The position numbers and the translations under genes were made by a program. 29,039 nucleotides of DNA from an uncultured Collinsella sp. (lineage in GTDB: Bacteria; Actinomycetota; Coriobacteriia; Coriobacteriales; Coriobacteriaceae): positions 1-29,039 of the forward strand of contig CATYIV010000027.1 of NCBI GenBank assembly GCA_958407465.1. Direction: 5' to 3'. Positions 23,296 to 29,039 of this stretch are shown here, piece by piece. How positions within the stretch are numbered: position 1 is the first letter of the stretch; each line of letters opens with the position of its first letter. A model generated the notes under the pieces. The model saw only the letters and a list, made by a program, of their open reading frames with translations, was not told where the DNA came from and ran no database searches.

Positions 23296-23628
23296 CTAGG
23301 CCTTGAGTGCCTGTAGCTGTTTGTGGACCTCAATGAGCTCCGTGGCCATGACGCGCATGGTCTCGGTGCCGGCCATCTGGTCCTCGGCGTGCAGCAGAAT
23401 CAGCGGGGCCTCGCCGTTGCGCTCGCCATTGGCCTCCTTCTTAAGAAGTCCCATGTGAACATCGTGGCCGCCGTTATAGGCCTCGTCGCCCTGCTTAATG
23501 AGCTCCTCGGCGGCGTCGAAATCGCCCTCCTTGGCCTTCTGCACGGCGTTGATGTACATGCTCTTGGCGGTACCGACGTAGCTGATGATCTCGAAGCAGG
23601 TCATCTGCAGTTCGTTCATATCCTCCAT
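23296..23628 (-). CDS. PTS lactose/cellobiose-type IIA component
   Basis: A 110-residue IIA protein of the lactose/cellobiose (Lac) PTS family, which passes phosphate from HPr to IIB. The phosphorylated residue is His80 in PLILLHAEDQMAGTETM. It forms a trimeric helical bundle in known members. ATG 23628 follows AGGTG and is preferred over GTG 23637, which immediately follows the IIB stop. It is the last gene of the operon. Confidence 0.93.
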   Translation of the reverse strand: MEDMNELQMTCFEIISYVGTAKSMYINAVQKAKEGDFDAAEELIKQGDEAYNGGHDVHMGLLKKEANGERNGEAPLILLHAEDQMAGTETMRVMATELIEVHKQLQALKA

Positions 23629-23637
23629 GCGCTGCAC

Positions 23638-23940
23638 CTAGCCCATCACGCTGACGCAGTGGTCGATGATGCCGGCGGCGTTCATGCGGCCATAGTCGAC
23701 CATGTTGATGACCTCGACCGGGAAACGGCCGGCGGCCTCCTTCTCAAAGTCGCCCTTGGTGTAGCCGATCTGCGGGCCGAGCAGCAGGATGTCGCACTCG
23801 TCCAGGTGATCGTGGGCCTCATTCATAGGACGGGCTTCGACCTCGATGTCCAGACCACGGCTCTCGACCTCGGACTGCATCTTCTGGACCAGCAGACTCG
23901 TGGACATGCCGGCATTGCAGCAAAGCATGATCTTCTTCAT
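23638..23940 (-). CDS. PTS lactose/cellobiose-type IIB component
   Basis: A 100-residue IIB protein with the phospho-cysteine Cys8 in MLCCNAGMSTSLL. It takes phosphate from IIA and phosphorylates the sugar brought in by IIC. ATG 23940 has AGGAGGAAACC upstream. A 150-nt gap with a hairpin separates it from IIC, while the IIA gene follows directly. This spacing may let IIB/IIA be expressed at a different level from IIC. Confidence 0.94.
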   Translation of the reverse strand: MKKIMLCCNAGMSTSLLVQKMQSEVESRGLDIEVEARPMNEAHDHLDECDILLLGPQIGYTKGDFEKEAAGRFPVEVINMVDYGRMNAAGIIDHCVSVMG

Positions 23941-24027
23941 GGTTTCCTCCTTATAACTGCGCGGCGCGCAGACGACAAACTGGATAAATCCTTGTGGTTA
24001 TCTTTCCCCTGTTTTGCACGTTTAGGC

Positions 24028-24069
24028 AAAAAAGGAGATACGGGTACCGGTACCAAGCATCGGTACCCG
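24028..24069 (-). terminator. Intercistronic hairpin/attenuator between IIC and IIB
   Basis: On the minus strand CGGGTACCG and CGGTACCCG form a perfect 9-bp stem (11-nt loop). Seven nucleotides later comes TTTTTT. This looks like a partial terminator or an mRNA-stabilising hairpin 22 nt past the IIC stop. A CTGCGCG/CGCGCAG palindrome at 23957-23971 also precedes the IIB ribosome site. Confidence 0.6.
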
Positions 24070-24090
24070 CAAGGGTGGAATGGACAAACG

Positions 24091-25443
24091 CTAGGCGTTC
24101 TGCTCGGCGAGGGCCTCCTGCTTGGCGATGGCCTTCTCGGAGATCCTCATAAAGGGCAGGTAGACAGCCATGCCGATGACCAGCTCCAGAGCCTGCCACA
24201 CGCCGGCGCGCCAGTCAAAGCCCGTAGCAAGCAGGGCGTTGATGACGGGCGGCATGGTCCAAGGCACCTGAGCGATGCAGGGGCTGATGATGCCAGCGCA
24301 GGTCAGGCCATAGGTGACACCGATGAACAGGTCGGGAAGAAGCACGAACGGAATCATGAGCGGCAGGTTGTACACGATGGGGTAACCGTAGATGACCGGC
24401 TCGTTGATGTTGAACAGGCCAGGCAGAATGGCCATCTTGGCAACGGTCTTGGAGGCCTTGTTCTTGGAGAACAGGAAGGTGTCGAGCAGCAGCATGAGGG
24501 TGCAGCCCGAGCCGCCGATGAGGGCGAAGCTGTTGACGATCTGCATGTTCATGTAGTGATCGGGCTGGATGGTACCGCCGGCGGCAAAGGTAGCCATGTT
24601 GTCGACGATGAGCATGGTCAGGATCGGCTCGACGGTAGCGCCCGAGATGGTGGACTGGTGAATACCAACGCAGAACAGCAGGTTGGCGAGGGTGTAGATG
24701 AGGATGACAGCCCACGGACCGGCGTTCATGATGCTCTTGAGCGGGTTGGAGATGCAGGTGGAGATGATGGTGCACAGGTCGGTGCCGGCGCAGACGGCGA
24801 GCAGGGCCGAGGCGATAGCGAAGATCGAGAGGTTGAGCAGCATTGGGATCATGACGTTGAAGGAGTTGGAGACCGCAGGAGGTACGCCCTCGCCCAGCTT
24901 GACCTTGAGCTTCTCGACGCCCGAGATCTTGATGAAGAGCGTCGTGGAGAGCAGGGCGATGATGATGGCCGAGAACAGGCCGTTGGTACCGGTGTTGGCG
25001 GTCGAAAGGGCACCGGTGACCTCGGCGGAGGTGATCTTGTCGGTGAGAAGCGGGCTCGTGGCGGCAAGGGTTGCGGTGATCTGCTGCGGCATCATGATGA
25101 CGAAGGCAGAGATAGCGACAACCACGCAGGCAAGCGGGTTATCGAAACGCTCGTTCTTGGCGAGGCTGTAGCCAATCAGACCGGCCAGGATAATGGCGGA
25201 CACGTTAAGGGTGCCCAGGGTGATTGCCGAGCCCCAGGTCTGGAGGTTGGCGAGGCCCGCCGCATCGAGCGGGAACAGAGGGAACACGACGTTGTTGATA
25301 AGAACCGCGATACCCGCAAGGATATAGAGCGGCGTGATGGTCGCGAAGGCATCGCGCAGGGAACGCAGATGAACCTGGTTTCCCACCTTCGCAGAGACCT
25401 CGGCAAATTTGTCGAGGAAGCTCTTTCCGTTGTCACTGGCCAT
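24091..25443 (-). CDS. PTS lactose/cellobiose-type IIC component (membrane permease)
   Basis: A 450-residue polytopic membrane protein with about 10 transmembrane segments, the sugar channel of the PTS. Sequences such as GLFNINEPVIYGYPIVYNLPLMIPF contain the NEPV motif seen in cellobiose-type IIC, where the Glu helps bind the sugar. Its substrate is probably a beta-glucoside such as cellobiose, judging from family and the GH1 neighbour, but chitobiose or lactose cannot be excluded. ATG 25443 follows TAGGAG. It lies 135 nt after the GH1 stop. Confidence 0.93.
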   Translation of the reverse strand: MASDNGKSFLDKFAEVSAKVGNQVHLRSLRDAFATITPLYILAGIAVLINNVVFPLFPLDAAGLANLQTWGSAITLGTLNVSAIILAGLIGYSLAKNERFDNPLACVVVAISAFVIMMPQQITATLAATSPLLTDKITSAEVTGALSTANTGTNGLFSAIIIALLSTTLFIKISGVEKLKVKLGEGVPPAVSNSFNVMIPMLLNLSIFAIASALLAVCAGTDLCTIISTCISNPLKSIMNAGPWAVILIYTLANLLFCVGIHQSTISGATVEPILTMLIVDNMATFAAGGTIQPDHYMNMQIVNSFALIGGSGCTLMLLLDTFLFSKNKASKTVAKMAILPGLFNINEPVIYGYPIVYNLPLMIPFVLLPDLFIGVTYGLTCAGIISPCIAQVPWTMPPVINALLATGFDWRAGVWQALELVIGMAVYLPFMRISEKAIAKQEALAEQNA

Positions 25444-25540
25444 GATTGCTCCTAACTTTCAAATCCGGCCTTTTCCTATGTGCACGGTGGTCTGTCGCCC
25501 TCTGCCACCAGATGTGCCAATGTTATTGCGCGTTTGCGCA

Positions 25541-25574
25541 GGGGCTGAGCGCCCGTTTTGGGGCTGAGCGCCCG
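25541..25574. repeat. Tandem 15-nt repeats forming small hairpins between GH1 and IIC
   Basis: GGGGCTGAGCGCCCG occurs at 25541-25555 and 25560-25574 (19-nt period). On the minus strand each can fold as GGGC-GCTCA-GCCC. Further palindromes lie upstream (GCGCGTTTGCGC near 25528-25539; GGTGG...CCACC near 25486-25509). They may protect or process the transcript between the two genes. Confidence 0.6.
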
Positions 25575-25578
25575 ATCG

Positions 25579-26979
25579 CTAATCCACCACGTGGGTCGTG
25601 GCGACCTGCTTGAGCCAAGCTGCCGATTTCTTAAGACGGCGCTGATAGCCGTCCATGAGGTCGACCTCGACAAAGCCATAACGGTTCTTGAAGGCATTTG
25701 CCCAGGACCAGTTGTCAATGACGGCCCAGTAGTGGTAGCCGCGGCACTTGGCCCCTTCGTCAATGGCCTTGGCGACCCACTCAAGGTGCTGGCGCACAAA
25801 GTCGACGCGATAGTCGTCCTGAATGGTTCCCTCGGCGTCACGATTCTTGTACTCGTCCATGATGCCGATGCCGTTCTCGGAGACGAACCACTCAAGATCG
25901 GGATAGTTCTTGGCGCAGTCCATGCCAAAGTCGTAGAGGCCCTTCGGGTAAATCTCCCAGCCGCGGCTCTTGTTCATGACGGCATCGGGCCACACGTACT
26001 CGTCGGCAAAGTGCGGCAGACCGTACTGGTCGATCTTGCTCGCCGGCGCCTGGACGCGCGTGGGATGGTAGTAGTTGCAGCCAAGCCAGTCAACGACGCC
26101 CTGCTTGAGGATCTCCTGGTCACCGGCGCGGAACGGAAGCTTGACGCCGCCCTCGGCCAGGCTGTCGAGCACGTCGGCGGGAAGCTCGCCCTTGGTGATA
26201 AGGTCGAGCCACCAGCGATTGTTGATGCCGCTGGTCATACGCACGGCCTCGAGGTCTGCCTCGCTGGGGTTCTCCTTGGTGTAGACCGGGGTGAAGCAGT
26301 TGATCATGCCGATCTTGGCATCGGCGCGAACGGCGCCCTTGTCATAGGCCTTGCGATAGTTGGCAACAGCCAGCGCGTGCGCCAGCGAAATGTGGTACTG
26401 CACGGTGCGAGCACGGTTGAAGTCGTGGAGCTGCGGGAACCACACGCCCTCCTGGTAGCGCTGCTCGGGCTCGACGATGGGCTCGTTAAAGGTAAACCAG
26501 TACTTGATCTCTTGACCGAACTCGCGGAAGGCGACGTCGGCGTAATGCGCGTAGGCCTCGACGACCTCGCGGCTCTCCCAACCGCCACGGTCAAAGAGAT
26601 AGGTGGGCATATCGAAGTGGTAAAGGTTGACGAACGGCTCCAGGCCTGCCTCGCGGGAAGCGCGGAACAGCTCGTGGTACCACGCAGCACCCTCCTCGTT
26701 GAGGTTGCCGTCGGCATCGAGCAGGCGGCTCCACTGGATGGAGGTGCGATAGGCATCCAGGCCCAGGTCCTTCATGATGCGAAGGTCGTCCTTGTACTTG
26801 GCCATAAAGTCGTTACCGGCATAGGAACCCACGCGGTTATAGAACGAGCCCAGATCCTGCATGGACCAGGTGTCCCACAGGTTCTCGAGCTTGCCGCCCT
26901 GGTTCCACTGGCCCTCGGTCTGCGGACCGGACATGGCCGCGCCAAAGAAAAAGTCGCTGGGCAGCTGATACTGTGCCAT
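25579..26979 (-). CDS. Glycoside hydrolase family 1 (6-phospho-beta-glucosidase-like)
   Basis: A 466-residue GH1 enzyme, a (beta/alpha)8 barrel. The acid/base Glu166 lies in WFTFNEP and the nucleophile Glu368 in FVSENG. With the downstream PTS genes it should cleave phosphorylated beta-glucosides in the cytoplasm, giving glucose-6-phosphate and the aglycone. The C-terminal loop reads WSWANAFKNRYG: the Ser and Tyr positions used for phosphate binding in 6-phospho enzymes are kept, but the usual Lys seems to be Asn. The frame opens at 27123; ATG 26979 is preferred, with GAGGA upstream and the correct N-terminus. A TTTACA-16-TATAGT promoter is at 27145-27172. Confidence 0.92.
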   Translation of the reverse strand: MAQYQLPSDFFFGAAMSGPQTEGQWNQGGKLENLWDTWSMQDLGSFYNRVGSYAGNDFMAKYKDDLRIMKDLGLDAYRTSIQWSRLLDADGNLNEEGAAWYHELFRASREAGLEPFVNLYHFDMPTYLFDRGGWESREVVEAYAHYADVAFREFGQEIKYWFTFNEPIVEPEQRYQEGVWFPQLHDFNRARTVQYHISLAHALAVANYRKAYDKGAVRADAKIGMINCFTPVYTKENPSEADLEAVRMTSGINNRWWLDLITKGELPADVLDSLAEGGVKLPFRAGDQEILKQGVVDWLGCNYYHPTRVQAPASKIDQYGLPHFADEYVWPDAVMNKSRGWEIYPKGLYDFGMDCAKNYPDLEWFVSENGIGIMDEYKNRDAEGTIQDDYRVDFVRQHLEWVAKAIDEGAKCRGYHYWAVIDNWSWANAFKNRYGFVEVDLMDGYQRRLKKSAAWLKQVATTHVVD

Positions 26980-27013
26980 CGAAGTCCTCGCTTTCGTGTC
27001 TTTGAGCCTCCGA

Positions 27014-27103
27014 TTGGAGGCGGGTTTGCTTTGGCGGGTAATCCGGCGCGGGCGCGCACCGGTTATCCGGATATCCGACCCACCAAAACAAATCCGTCTC
27101 CAA
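27014..27103. repeat. Large imperfect palindrome in the GH1 leader
   Basis: Arms 27014-27039 and 27078-27103 (26 nt each) are inverted repeats matching at 22 of 26 positions, with all differences being transitions. It lies in the 5' leader of the GH1 transcript. The arm (GGATTTGTTTTGGTGGGT on the minus strand) resembles the repeat at 23130-23147. A small GATGC/GCATC hairpin follows at about 27114-27127. The only clear contents of 26980-27280 are these repeats and the divergent promoter region. Confidence 0.6.
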
Positions 27104-27139
27104 GCGGTACAGGCGATGCTCATGCATCTCGCTTGTTAT

Positions 27140-27151
27140 CTATAACTATAG
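27140..27151. promoter_or_regulatory. Putative GntR operator dyad (CTATA-AC-TATAG)
   Basis: A perfect palindrome CTATA-AC-TATAG overlaps the GH1 -10 box. It lies between the divergent GH1 and GntR genes. Partial copies (CATATAG near 27219; TTATAG near 27230) lie closer to the GntR gene. Confidence 0.45.
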
Positions 27152-27172
27152 CGCTCTAATTTTTTATGTAAA
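27145..27172 (-). promoter_or_regulatory. GH1/PTS operon promoter
   Basis: On the minus strand TTTACA, a 16-nt spacer and TATAGT (5 of 6 matches in each box). The transcription start would be near 27138, giving a ~160-nt leader. It overlaps the dyad at 27140-27151, which suits repression. Confidence 0.7.
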
Positions 27173-27280
27173 GCGTCTTTTTTGTTTTTCTTTCTCGAAC
27201 TTCTTTGATTAAAGCCATATAGATGCTTTTATAGTAGGTATATTTTCTTTTACAGGCATTCATGTTAGAAAGGGGGTTCC

Positions 27281-28000
27281 ATGATTCCCAAATATGAGTC
27301 AATAGCTGCGGATATTCGTCGCAGTATCGAGGATGGCGCCCTTAAGCCCGGCGACAAGCTACCCACTGTCGTTGAGTTCTGCGAGCTGTATGGCGTTTCC
27401 AAGATCACCGTCAAACGAGCAATTGAGCAAATTACCGAGGAAGGCTTGGTCACGAGCCGTCGCGGATCGGGCACCTACGTCAAGGACACCGCGGGGCTTC
27501 CCGGCAAAGCGTTTTTCCAAGGCAGAAACGACCGCGCGCAGGGCTTTACCTACGAGCATCGCGGTGAGAAGGTTGCCTCGGTGGTCTACGATTTCTCGAT
27601 CGTCAATCCGCCGGCAGAGGTTGCCTCCCAGCTGGGAATGGCCGAAGACGACTTTGCCTATCACATCGTGCGCGTACGCGAGGTCGATGGCCTGCCCATC
27701 GTTATCGAGTACACCTATATGCCGCTCGAGCTGATCCCGGGCCTGAAGAAAAAGGACCTGTACGCGTCGGTCTACAGCTATATCCGCGAGCAATGCGGGC
27801 TTAAGATCTCGAGCTTCCACCGCACCATTCGTGCCGTGGCGGCAACCGAGGAAGAGGCCAAGCGCCTGAACACCAAGCCCGGCTCTCCCCTGCTCGAGCT
27901 CAACCAGATTGGCTTTTTGGACAGCGGCGCCGCGTTTGAGTACTCGATTTCGCGCAACGTGGGCGACCGCTTTGAGCTGCACAACGTAACGTTGGCTTAA
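27281..28000 (+). CDS. GntR family regulator with UTRA effector domain
   Basis: A 239-residue HutC-type GntR protein. An N-terminal winged helix-turn-helix (residues 1-70: KYESIAADIRRSIEDGALKP, then YGVSKITVKRAIEQITEEGL) binds DNA. The UTRA domain (about 90-235) binds a small ligand, often a sugar phosphate. The start ATG 27281 follows AAAGGGGG. It is divergent from the GH1-PTS operon and is probably its regulator, responding to a phosphorylated sugar. The manA gene follows on the same strand. Confidence 0.92.
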   Translation: MIPKYESIAADIRRSIEDGALKPGDKLPTVVEFCELYGVSKITVKRAIEQITEEGLVTSRRGSGTYVKDTAGLPGKAFFQGRNDRAQGFTYEHRGEKVASVVYDFSIVNPPAEVASQLGMAEDDFAYHIVRVREVDGLPIVIEYTYMPLELIPGLKKKDLYASVYSYIREQCGLKISSFHRTIRAVAATEEEAKRLNTKPGSPLLELNQIGFLDSGAAFEYSISRNVGDRFELHNVTLA

Positions 28001-28012
28001 GTTTGTAATCCG

Positions 28013-28052
28013 GCAGGCGCTCGCTTTGAGCCGTTTTTCGCGAGGTGCCTGC
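28013..28052 (+). other. Intercistronic hairpin between gntR-type gene and manA
   Basis: GCAGGC...GCCTGC and CTCGC...GCGAG make a two-part stem with an internal bulge; the loop holds TTTTT. It lies just before the manA ribosome site (GGGGG at 28062-28067). It may attenuate or process the transcript. Support is modest. Confidence 0.35.
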
Positions 28053-28074
28053 ACAACCTGATGGGGGTATGCAC

Positions 28075-29007
28075 ATGTCCAATTTGATTAAACTCACGCC
28101 GATCTTCCACGAGAAGATTTGGGGCGGCCGCCAGCTGGAGACCGTCTTTGGCTATGACATTCCCGAGGGTCCCATCGGTGAGTGCTGGGCCATCTCGGCG
28201 CACCCCAACGGCGATTGCCAGATTGCCGAGGGTCCGTACGCCGGCCACACGCTGTCGTGGCTGTGGGCCGAGCATCGCGAGCTCTTTGGCAACTGCGAGG
28301 GCAAGGAGTTCCCGCTGCTCATTAAGATTCTGGACGCCAAGGACGACCTGTCGATCCAGATCCACCCCAACGACGAGTACGCCGCCGAGCATGAGAACGG
28401 TAGCCTGGGCAAGACCGAGTGCTGGTACGTGCTGGATTGCGAGCCCGGCGCCACGATCATCGTCGGCCAGCGCGCACATGACCGTGCCGAGGCCGCGCAG
28501 ATGATCGAAGAGGGTCGCTGGGACGACATGCTCAACGTGCTGCCGATCCACAAGGGCGACTTTTTCCAGATTGATTCCGGTACCGTGCACGCCATCAAGA
28601 CCGGCACGCTCATTTTGGAGACGCAGCAGTCGAGCGACGTGACGTATCGCCTGTACGACTACGACCGTCCCGGCACCGACGGCAAGCTGCGCCCACTGCA
28701 CATTGAGCAGAGCCTCGACTGCATCGACTTTGATGCCCAGGCTCCGACCGACGGCACGGTGACCGCGCCCGAGGTGAACGGCGTGACCGAGCTCGAGTCT
28801 AACTCCTGCTACACCGTCGATCGTGTGCGCGTCGACGGCAGCAAAACCCTCGACCAGCGCTGGCCCTTCATGTGTCTGTCGCTCATCGACGGCGAAGGCA
28901 CCGTCTGCGGCGACCCCGTCCACAAGGGAAGCCACCTGCTGGCCCCGAGCACCGTCAGCTCCATCGACCTCGAAGGCAAGATGGAACTGATCATCAGCCA
29001 CCTGTAG
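28075..29007 (+). CDS. manA: Mannose-6-phosphate isomerase, class I (ManA)
   Basis: A 310-residue type I phosphomannose isomerase, which interconverts mannose-6-phosphate and fructose-6-phosphate with zinc. Putative zinc ligands are Gln95 and His97 in SIQIHPND, Glu115 in GKTECWYVL and His172 in SGTVHAIKTG. Starts at 28045 and 28069 are possible, but ATG 28075 lies 7-8 nt after GGGGG and gives the expected N-terminus. It follows the GntR gene by 74 nt. Its presence suggests that the module also handles mannose-type sugars or interconverts hexose phosphates. Confidence 0.93.
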   Translation: MSNLIKLTPIFHEKIWGGRQLETVFGYDIPEGPIGECWAISAHPNGDCQIAEGPYAGHTLSWLWAEHRELFGNCEGKEFPLLIKILDAKDDLSIQIHPNDEYAAEHENGSLGKTECWYVLDCEPGATIIVGQRAHDRAEAAQMIEEGRWDDMLNVLPIHKGDFFQIDSGTVHAIKTGTLILETQQSSDVTYRLYDYDRPGTDGKLRPLHIEQSLDCIDFDAQAPTDGTVTAPEVNGVTELESNSCYTVDRVRVDGSKTLDQRWPFMCLSLIDGEGTVCGDPVHKGSHLLAPSTVSSIDLEGKMELIISHL

Positions 29008-29039
29008 GCCACCGGTCCCCAAGCGCTCGCCGGGACGGG

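Noticed and set aside
23323..25455. Plus-strand 710-codon frame opposite the PTS genes
   Set aside because: Shadow of IIA, IIB and IIC on the minus strand; Gly/Asp/Val-rich composition and no domain.

Overview
The window looks like chromosomal DNA from a high-GC Gram-positive of the class Coriobacteriia, most likely a Collinsella-like gut organism. This is inferred, not proven. The signs are GC-rich coding sequence with strong purine-rich ribosome sites, a long-form HPF, a RicT/PSP1 protein in a tmk-holB-ricT operon, an archaeal-type topoisomerase I, a PTS/GH1 sugar operon and many GGGAC-containing palindromic repeats between genes. Almost all genes lie on the minus strand. Plus-strand genes are a zinc-ribbon membrane protein, one small ORF, a GntR regulator and manA. 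No tRNA, rRNA, CRISPR array, transposase or phage gene was seen.

Layout. 1-2717: a beta-hydroxyacid dehydrogenase with a His/Cys-rich tail (cut by the window edge), a DegV protein and long-form HPF. 3035-4442: a solitary solute-binding lipoprotein with a promoter and a long leader. 4443-4793: paired hairpins and a ~217 bp inverted-repeat (MITE-like) element. 4794-10326: an AbiEi/DUF559-like protein, comF (ribosome site inside a 12-bp hairpin), and the tmk-holB-ricT operon. 10429-11673: a zinc-ribbon/Asp-run membrane protein flanked by two different perfect palindromic repeats. 11701-16824: tatA-tatC-hypA-hypB-topA, apparently one transcription unit. 16978-18648: a STAS protein behind an aminotransferase. 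18798-19300: a small ORF and a second inverted-repeat element. 19385-23054: nhaA, ppaC and a ROK sugar kinase. 23296-26979: a GH1 glycosidase and PTS IIC, IIB and IIA. 27281-29007: GntR/UTRA regulator and manA.

How genes work together. The 3' end is a sugar module. A beta-glucoside or similar disaccharide is imported and phosphorylated by IIA/IIB/IIC, and cleaved by the GH1 enzyme. The divergent GntR protein probably controls it at a dyad overlapping the GH1 promoter. ManA and the nearby ROK kinase can feed hexoses into glycolysis. The central operon joins Tat export with HypA/HypB nickel insertion, which suits maturation of a folded, exported nickel enzyme encoded elsewhere. tmk-holB-ricT joins dTTP synthesis, the replication clamp loader and RNA-processing factor RicT.

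I did not find one clearly new multi-gene system. The most unusual signals are the family of inverted-repeat elements with a CTGTTACT-N5-AGTAACAG dyad, the comF leader hairpin, the metal-ligand tail on the dehydrogenase, the ~340-nt leader of the lipoprotein gene and the archaeal-type TopA beside hypAB/tatAC.
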